NCBI GenBank assembly: GCA_026004735.1
Contig: BPJS01000001.1
Location: 2,863,641 to 2,927,640, forward strand
Reading direction: 5' to 3'
Length of the DNA: 64,000 nt
Source: Isosphaeraceae bacterium
Lineage (GTDB): Bacteria; Planctomycetota; Planctomycetia; Isosphaerales; Isosphaeraceae
In this document: piece by piece, positions 58,004 through 64,000 of the stretch
How the letters are laid out: the number at the start of each line of letters is the position of its first letter
Position numbering within the stretch: the stretch's first letter is position 1
The notes under the pieces: model-generated
What the model saw: only the letters and a program-made list of their open reading frames with translations
The model's database searches: none
Told to the model about the DNA's origin: nothing
Program-made: the position numbers and the translations under genes

Positions 58004-59410
58004 TCAGGCGACCTCGTGGGACGCAGCCACCGAAGCGGAATCGGGGGTTCGAGTGTTAGAGCCGGCCGCGGACGGTCGGCGGCCCCCGGGACCCCAGAGC
58101 CAAGCCAGGCCGGCCACCGTCGTCACGATCGAGCCGGTCAGGACGCCGATCTTGGCCGAGTCGAGGGCGGCCGGAGAACTCTTAAACGCCAGGTCGGCGA
58201 TGAACAGGGCCATGGTGAACCCGATGCCGCCCAGAATCGCGGCGCCGAGGATCGACTTCCAGGTTGTGCCCTGGGGTAGCTCGGCCCAGCCCAACCGGAC
58301 GGCCAGCCCGGACAGGAGCATGATTCCGAGCGGCTTGCCGATCACCAGGCCCAAGATAATCCCCAGCGCGATGGGTGTTTGCACCATCTGGATCGGCCCG
58401 GTACCGGTATTGAGGGCCACGCCGGCGTTGGCCAAGGCGAAAATGGGCATGATGAAGAACGAGACCCAGGGCAGCAGCGCGTGCTCAATGCGCCGCAGCG
58501 GTGTCTGAACGGATTCGCAGGCGTGTTCGATGGCTTCGACGGCGTCGCGCTGACGGGCCGTCAGTTCGTCGGGTTCGTCGGCGACTTGATCGCGTTCAAA
58601 GACCTCAAGAACCGAACGAACGGTCCGGGAGAAGTGTTCGTCGTCGATGCGGCGACGATCGGGGATGGCGATGGCCAGCAGGACACCGGCGATAGTGGCA
58701 TGAACGCCCGATTGATAGACGGCCAGCCAGAGTGCGATGCCCAGAACCACATAGGGGAAGGTCCGGCGCACGTGGAGAAGGTTGAACAGACAGAGGACCA
58801 GGAAGACGCCGCCGGCGGCCACCAGCGCGACGAGATTGATCGAGGTGGTGTAGAAGATGGCGATGACGAGCACGGCGCCGAGGTCGTCGACGATGGCCAG
58901 GGCCGCCAGAAAGACGCGGAGACCAAGCGGAGCGCGGCGACCGACCAGTGAGAGCATCCCGAGCGCGAAGGCGATGTCGGTCGCCATCGGGATGCCCCAG
59001 CCCCGCGAGGCCGAGCCCTGGGCGTTGATGAGCAGATAAATCAGGGCCGGCAGGATCATGCCGCCCAGAGCGGCGGCCAGCGGCAGCGCGGCCCGCCGAG
59101 GCGAAGCCAGTTCGCCCCGAAGCACCTCGCGCTTGATCTCCAGCCCGACCAGCAAGAAGAAGATGACCATCAGGCCGTCGTTGATCCAATGCGAGAGATC
59201 CATCTCCAAGCGCTGGCCGTTCAGTTCGACCGCCAACGGCGCGTGCCAGAGGCCGAAGTAAGAATCGGCAAATGGCGAGTTGGCCCAGAGCATGGCCAGG
59301 GCCGTCACGCCGATCAGGAGCAGTCCGCTCGATGACTCGGCTCCGAGAAAGCGTCGGAAGGGCGTCAGCAGCTTCTCGGCAGGCGTGGGAGGGATGTCGG
59401 TCGTCGGCAT
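58004..59410 (-). CDS. nhaA: Na+/H+ antiporter NhaA
   Basis: A 468-residue antiporter. SSSGLLLIGVTALAMLWANSPF, WINDGLMVIFFLLVGLEIKREVLRGEL, GWGIPMATDIAFALGMLSLVG (including A-T-D-I-A-F) and FLAALAIVDDLGAVLVIAIFYT (the D-D pair of the ion site) are all intact. The tail after about residue 430 is extra. It exports Na+ for protons at alkaline pH. ATG 59410 begins the family sequence; an upstream ATG at 59524 is not supported. Confidence 0.96.
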   Translation of the reverse strand: MPTTDIPPTPAEKLLTPFRRFLGAESSSGLLLIGVTALAMLWANSPFADSYFGLWHAPLAVELNGQRLEMDLSHWINDGLMVIFFLLVGLEIKREVLRGELASPRRAALPLAAALGGMILPALIYLLINAQGSASRGWGIPMATDIAFALGMLSLVGRRAPLGLRVFLAALAIVDDLGAVLVIAIFYTTSINLVALVAAGGVFLVLCLFNLLHVRRTFPYVVLGIALWLAVYQSGVHATIAGVLLAIAIPDRRRIDDEHFSRTVRSVLEVFERDQVADEPDELTARQRDAVEAIEHACESVQTPLRRIEHALLPWVSFFIMPIFALANAGVALNTGTGPIQMVQTPIALGIILGLVIGKPLGIMLLSGLAVRLGWAELPQGTTWKSILGAAILGGIGFTMALFIADLAFKSSPAALDSAKIGVLTGSIVTTVAGLAWLWGPGGRRPSAAGSNTRTPDSASVAASHEVA

Positions 59411-59528
59411 GAGGGGCGTCCCAGCGATTCTCGAGCCTGACAGGCCATTCGAACTCGGACATGCGGTCGCGGCGCTCGCAGGCAACCGGCGGCAAAGCCG
59501 CATCCTAGCAAGCCTGAGCCACACCGGA

Positions 59529-60176
59529 CTACTGAGTCGACCGGGAGCCGTCGGCGGTCGTCGGGATGAGTCCGGCGTCGCGGAGCGCAGCGGCGTACTC
59601 TTCGGGCGTGTTCAGATTGCGGATCGAAGAGAAGTCCGGATCGACGTCGCGCAGGTCTTCCTCGACCAGCGTGACCGCACGCAGGCGATCGAGCAGAAAC
59701 GCCGGTTTGAGCCGACCGGCGGCGATCAGCTCCAGCGCGACGGGCAACACCGTCGCGCGGCGATACAGGGCCGCCAACGGGTTGCGATGGCCGGCGACCA
59801 ACGGCATCACGAGATCGGCCGCGCCGATCCGCTCGGCCAGCCGCCCGATCCAGCCCGGCCGCAAAAACGGGGTATCGGTGGCCGTGGCGTAGACTAGTTC
59901 GACTTCGCCAGGCAGCGCCCCTAGCCCCGTTGCCAGCCCCCGCAGCGGGCCCTGCCCCTCGATCGGATCGCGCACAAGCCAGACGTCCATCGGCAGCGGC
60001 GGCAACTCCTGCTCGGGTGCGGCGACGACAGCGATCGGTCCGTCGCCAACGCCGCCGCGGACCAGCCGGATCACCCGCTGGAGCAGCCGCTCGTCGCCGA
60101 AGGGAAGCCAGGCCTTGGGCTGGCCCATCCGGGTGCTGCGACCGCCGCAGAGAATGACCGCACCCAGCCGGTTCAT
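59529..60176 (-). CDS. mobA: Molybdenum cofactor guanylyltransferase MobA
   Basis: A 215-residue nucleotidyltransferase. LGAVILCGGRSTRMGQPKAWLPFGDERLLQRV is the GTP-binding signature; PIEGQGPLRGLATGL and VYATATDTPFLRPGWI follow (the latter normally with C-D-x-P-F-L, here T-D-T-P-F-L). NRNPLAALYR-like HRNPLAALYRR completes it. It attaches GMP to Mo- or W-molybdopterin to make the bis-MGD used by formate dehydrogenase, whose gene is divergent about 900 bases away, and fits the group of pterin enzymes here. Confidence 0.94.
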   Translation of the reverse strand: MNRLGAVILCGGRSTRMGQPKAWLPFGDERLLQRVIRLVRGGVGDGPIAVVAAPEQELPPLPMDVWLVRDPIEGQGPLRGLATGLGALPGEVELVYATATDTPFLRPGWIGRLAERIGAADLVMPLVAGHRNPLAALYRRATVLPVALELIAAGRLKPAFLLDRLRAVTLVEEDLRDVDPDFSSIRNLNTPEEYAAALRDAGLIPTTADGSRSTQ

Positions 60177-60293
60177 GAGAGACCGAGGCTCCGACGGTCG
60201 ATCGGCCGCACGCTGCGATCGTCGCTGACCGGTCTGCTGCAGGAAACGAAGCGCGCTGCTCGGGGACCGGACGATGAGCCGAATATACTCAGC

Positions 60294-60334
60294 AGGTCCA
60301 GGGTGCAGAAACGTAGGTCCAGGGTGCAGAAACG
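60294..60334. repeat. Direct repeat of 20 bases with a 21-base period upstream of the formate dehydrogenase operon
   Basis: AGGTCCAGGGTGCAGAAACG occurs at 60294-60313 and again at 60315-60334, separated by a single T. The period of two helical turns puts both copies on the same face of the DNA, as with paired activator sites. The position is between divergent mobA and the operon that starts at 60401. Confidence 0.85.
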
Positions 60335-60400
60335 CCGTGGCCTGCGGCCATGCCTGTCATCGGCAGGCCGAGCTGGAGGCGACGAGGGGGGTATCGGGCA

Positions 60401-61060
60401 ATGACGCTTTGTCTCGGGATCATGGCGGTCTTGGGGATCGGCACGGGCCGGATATCGTCCGACGCAACGCCGGATGAAACCTTTGCCCGGTTGCTCGCGG
60501 CGGCCCAGGCCGATCCCACAGCGGCCGACTACACGGCGCTTCGCTGGGCCTATCTGTACACGAGCCGCGGGGACGCAGGCGTCCGGCCGGAGCCAGACCT
60601 GACGCCGGTCGAATACGAATGGAAGAATGGGGAACGGACGGCCGCGCGGGTCGCGCTGGACCGGATCCTGGACGGATATTGGACGGACATCCGAGCGCAT
60701 CAGGCTGCGGCCGAACTGGCCGAGCGGTGGAATGATCCGGCTCGAAGCAACCTGCACCGCACGTTCGAGCGTGGATTGCTGGACTCGATCCTTGCCTCGG
60801 GCGACGGCCGCTCGTTCGCAACCGCCTGGCGGATCGCCACGCTGGCCGAGGAACAGGCCGTTCTGGCCCACCTGAGGCTCTCCGGAGGCATGCGGACGCT
60901 GGTCGAGCACGAGGGCCGGCATTATGCTGTGACGAGGTTCCGGGATGAACGTATCGGCCGCGAGCTAGCAGTCTACTTTGACATCGAGACCGCCTGGCAG
61001 GCGCAGCGGCGGCGGGATGGTTTCGCGGCCGATCGCCGGGACCGGGAGCCGCAACCATGA
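60401..61060 (+). CDS. Exported DUF4919-like protein
   Basis: A 219-residue protein with a signal-like start (MTLCLGIMAVLGIGTGRISS). AAQADPTAADYTALRWAYLY followed by a linker resembles DUF4919 proteins, and HQAAAELAERWNDPARSNLH looks like a helical repeat. Function is unknown. The chosen ATG begins the hydrophobic segment; an upstream start at 60350 is possible. Its stop overlaps the formate dehydrogenase start as ATGA (61057-61060), so the two are co-translated. Confidence 0.65.
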   Translation: MTLCLGIMAVLGIGTGRISSDATPDETFARLLAAAQADPTAADYTALRWAYLYTSRGDAGVRPEPDLTPVEYEWKNGERTAARVALDRILDGYWTDIRAHQAAAELAERWNDPARSNLHRTFERGLLDSILASGDGRSFATAWRIATLAEEQAVLAHLRLSGGMRTLVEHEGRHYAVTRFRDERIGRELAVYFDIETAWQAQRRRDGFAADRRDREPQP

Positions 61061-64000
61061 GCGCAACTGCGACGAACCGACGGGCCTTCCTCCGCCGCAC
61101 GACGGGTCTGGCTGGGGGAACACTCGCCGGGCTGGGGCTGGACCTCAGGCCAGCCCAAGCGGCAGCGCAGCGGCTCAAGCTACAGGGAGCCAAGGAATAC
61201 GCCAGCGTCTGCCCCTATTGCGCCGTCGGTTGCGGGCAGGTGGTCTCGGTCCGCCAGGGCCAGATCGTCAACATCGAGGGGAACCCTGACAGCCCGATCA
61301 ACGCCGGCACGCTCTGCCCCAAGGGGTCGGCGACCTACCAGTTGGCGGTCAACCCAAACCGGCTCACGACCGTCAAATACCGCCGGCCCTACGGTGCCGT
61401 CTGGGAAGACGTTTCACTGGATTGGGCCATGGACCGGATCGCCGAGCGGGTCAAGGCGACCCGGGATGCCAGCTTCCGCGAATGGTGGGACGGGACCGAC
61501 GCCGAGGGCCGGCCAGTCCGCAAGCGGCTTAACCACACGCCGGCGATCGCGTCGCTGGGCGGGGCGACGATGGACAATGAGTGGAACTATCTTCAACTGA
61601 AAATGTGGCGGGCGCTGGGCGGAATCTGGCTCGAGAATCAGGCCCGCATATGACACAGCGCGACCGTGCCCGGTCTGGGCACTTCGCTCGGTCGCGGGGG
61701 CGCGACCACCTCCCAGATGGACCTGCCGCATGCCGATGCGATCCTGATCATGGGATCGAACATGGCCGAGTGCCATCCGGTCGGCTTCCGGTTTGTCGTC
61801 GAGGCCAGGCTTCGCGGGGCGAAGGTGATCCATGTTGACCCCCGGTTTACCCGCACCTCGGCGCTGGCCGATCTCTATGCGCCGCTTCGCGCTGGCTCAG
61901 ACATTGTGTTCCTCGGCGGGCTGATCCGCTACATCCTGGAGAACGAGCGGTATTTCCGGGAGTACCTTGTCGCGTATACCAACGCGGCCACCTTGATCAC
62001 GGACGAGTATGTGGACGCCGAGCAGGGCGCCGGGCTGTTCTCTGGGTTTGACCCGGAGGCGCGGCGGTACGACCCGCGATCGTGGCGCTACGACGCCGAA
62101 CCGCGCGAGCCGGAAGCCGAACCGATCGAGCCGAGCCTTGCCGACCCGGCGAGCTTCAGCCAGGCCTCGCTGAACCGGACCGGGCCACCGCGGACCGACC
62201 CGACTCTCCAGGATCCGCAGTGCGTCTTCCAGATCCTCCGCCGCCACTATGCGCGATACACACCCGAGACGGTGGAGCGGGTCTGCGGGACGCCGCGCGA
62301 CGTCTTCCTCAAGGTCGCCGAGACGCTCTGCGACGCCTCCGGGCCGGACCGCACGGCGGCTCTCTGCTACGCGGTCGGCTGGACGCAGCATACGACGGGC
62401 GTGCAGATCATCCGTGCGGCCACGATCGTCCAGCTCCTTCTGGGCAACATCGGCCGCCCTGGCGGCGGCATCCTGGCGCTACGCGGGCATGCGTCGATTC
62501 AAGGCTCGACCGACGTTCCCACGCTCTACAATCTCTTGCCCGGCTACCTGAACACGCCCAGCGTCCACAAGAATCATGATTCGCTGCGCGACTACCTCCT
62601 GAGCGAAATCACTCCGACGGGTTATTGGTCGCGGATGCCGGCGTTTGTGGTCAGCCTGCTCAAGGCTTGGTTTGGCGAAGCGGCGACCGCCGAGAACGAC
62701 TACGGGTTTGGCTGGCTGCCGCGGATCACCGGCGACCACTCTCATTTGCCGATGTTTGTCGCGATGATGGAGGGGACGATCAAGGGGTTCCTGGCGATGG
62801 GCCAGAATCCGGCCGTCGGCGGCCAGAACGCCGGCTACCAGCGCCGCGCCTTGGCGAAGCTCGACTGGCTGGTTGTCCGTGATCTCTACGAGACCGAGAC
62901 CGCCAGCTTCTGGAAGGACAGCCCTGAGGTCCGGTCGGGTGAGCTGCGGCCCGAGCAGATTCCGACCGAGGTCTTTCTGATGCCGGCCGCCGCCACCGCC
63001 GAGATGGACGGTACCTATACCAACACCCAGCGGCTGATCCAGTGGCACGAGCGCGCCGCCGACCCGCCAGGCGATGCGCGCTCCGACCTCTGGTTCACCT
63101 TCCACCTGATGCGTCGGCTCAAGACGATGTATGCCGAGAGCCGCCTCGAGCGCGACCGGCCGATCCAGGCGCTGACCTGGGATTATCTGGATCCTCACGA
63201 AAACGCCGGCTGGAAGGTGGCCGACGAACCTTCGGCTAGGCTCGTCCTCAAGGAGATGAACGGATACTTGACCGCGACGGGCCAGCCGCTCAGCGGCTTT
63301 GGCGAGCTTAAGGCGGATGGGTCGACGGCCTGCGGCGTTTGGATTTACAGCGGAATCTACGCGCCGACGCCGGAGGAGCCCGGCGGCCACAATCACGCGG
63401 CCAATCGGCACAACGGGCCGACTTGGAATGCGCTCGACTGGGGCTTTTCCTGGCCGGCCAACCGCCGCATCCTCTACAACCGCGCCTCGGCCGACCCAGC
63501 GGGCAATCCTTGGCCCAAGGAGGCCCGGCTAGCGGCTGAGCACGGCGACGGCACGGCCCGCGGCTACGTGTACTGGGACGCCGCCGCGCGACGCTGGGTC
63601 GGTCTCGACGTTCCCGACTTTCCGTCCGACAAGCCGCCCGACGCGGCCGCGAAGCCCGACGGCATCGGCCTCGACTTCCACGACGGCTCCAGCCCGTTCA
63701 TCATGAAGGCCGACGGCAAGGGCTGGCTGTTTGTTCCCACCGGTCTGGTCGACGGTCCGCTGCCAACCCACTACGAGCCGTATGAGTCACCGGTTGTCAA
63801 CTCGCTTTACCCCGAGCGCCAGAGCAACCCGGTGGCCAAGGTCTGGAACGTTCCGGGCAACCCCTACGCGGCGGTGGGGTCGGCTGAGTATCCCTGTGTG
63901 CTTTCAACCTACCGACTGACCGAGCATCACCTTTCGGGTTCCATGAGCCGCTGGCTTCCCTGGCTGGCGGCGTTGCAGCCTGAGTTGTTTGTCGAGATCA
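61057..64000 (+). CDS. fdnG: Selenocysteine-containing formate dehydrogenase alpha subunit (FdnG/FdoG type), right end outside the window
   Basis: A bis-MGD enzyme oxidising formate to CO2, exported by the Tat pathway. The N-terminus is a twin-arginine signal (NRRAFLRRTTGLAGGTLAGL). VCPYCAVGCGQ ... GTLCPKG binds the [4Fe-4S] cluster. NQARI is followed by TGA (61651-61653) and HSATV, aligning with the NQARV-Sec-HGPTV site of E. coli FdnG, so the TGA is selenocysteine at about residue 199; a SECIS hairpin follows. Later blocks include AILIMGSNMAECHPVGFR, AVGWTQHTTGVQ, LLLGNIGRPGGGI and AMGQNPAVGGQNAG. About 981 codons are visible of roughly 1,000 in the family. Normal ORF calling splits it at the TGA. 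Confidence 0.93.
61651..61696 (+). promoter_or_regulatory. Bacterial SECIS element with its TGA codon
   Basis: Directly after the TGA lies a two-part hairpin. The lower stem CGCGACCG (61659-61666) pairs with CGGTCGCG (61689-61696). The upper stem TGCCC (61667-61671) pairs with GGGCA (61677-61681). The apical loop is GGTCT, as in E. coli fdhF, where the G-G-U-C loop binds SelB. A seven-base bulge lies on the 3' side. Position and loop are those needed for UGA decoding as selenocysteine. Confidence 0.9.

Noticed and set aside
61654-64000. Treating the part after TGA as a separate formate dehydrogenase gene
   Set aside because: There is no ribosome site after the TGA, the frame continues in register, and a SECIS hairpin is present.

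Overview
The window is GC-rich, densely coded bacterial DNA, most probably from a planctomycete (Planctomycetota, perhaps the Isosphaera/Gemmata side). The evidence is a typical planctomycetal zinc-ribbon N-terminus (CPRC...CPSC), an LEALESR N-terminal motif, a twin-arginine Gfo/Idh/MocA oxidoreductase, a PEP-CTERM protein, many secreted Pro/Gly-rich proteins of unknown function and a FlgM-like protein. The genus is an inference.

Left end (1-13.8 kb): a defence island. The 3' end of a Csx3-type gene (ring nuclease family) is followed by an IS66 transposase remnant, a 64-repeat type I-C CRISPR array, and a complete type I-C cas set on the minus strand (cas3, cas5c, cas8c, cas7, cas4, cas1, cas2). 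The array is read on the minus strand, with its leader beside cas2 and a degenerate repeat at the far end. An internal start in cas8c with a strong ribosome binding site marks cas11c. In the 630-base gap between cas3 and cas5c there is a degenerate mini-array on the plus strand (pseudo-repeat, 29-base pseudo-spacer, hairpin pseudo-repeat). The first 11 bases of its pseudo-spacer match, except at position 6, a TTC-flanked site just upstream of a small unrecognised ORF and of cas5c. This looks like a CreA/CreR-type regulatory crRNA, which would make the gap an autoregulatory or addiction module.

Centre (13.8-36 kb): decayed genes, including a membrane zinc-ribbon gene with an in-frame TAG and a frameshifted ISAs1-family insertion. 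Also here are tRNA-Gly(CCC) and tRNA-Arg(CCG), a Gfo/Idh/MocA oxidoreductase, a BON-domain protein, a Met/Gly/Pro repeat lipoprotein, a response regulator, a BNR-repeat protein paired with a ubiquitin-like sulfur carrier, a solitary antitoxin, DedA, an ExbB/ExbD pair, a YhaM-like HD protein, a UDP-glucuronate decarboxylase, DapB and a class III nucleotidyl cyclase.

Histidine and housekeeping block (36-52.6 kb): a GH99/71-like hydrolase, a flippase-like protein, hisB, hisC, a GNAT acetyltransferase broken by a stop codon, hisD, a PEP-CTERM protein, threonine aldolase, endonuclease V, a methyltransferase, a phosphodiesterase-like enzyme, a STAS protein, a Fur-family regulator and a FlgM-like protein.

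Right end (52.7-64 kb): MlaD and MlaE lipid-transport subunits without a neighbouring ATPase, then a molybdopterin/tungstopterin group: aldehyde ferredoxin oxidoreductase, a MoaD-like carrier, NhaA, MobA, and a formate dehydrogenase alpha subunit whose TGA codon is followed at once by a well-formed bacterial SECIS hairpin. It should therefore be read as a selenoprotein that runs off the right edge.
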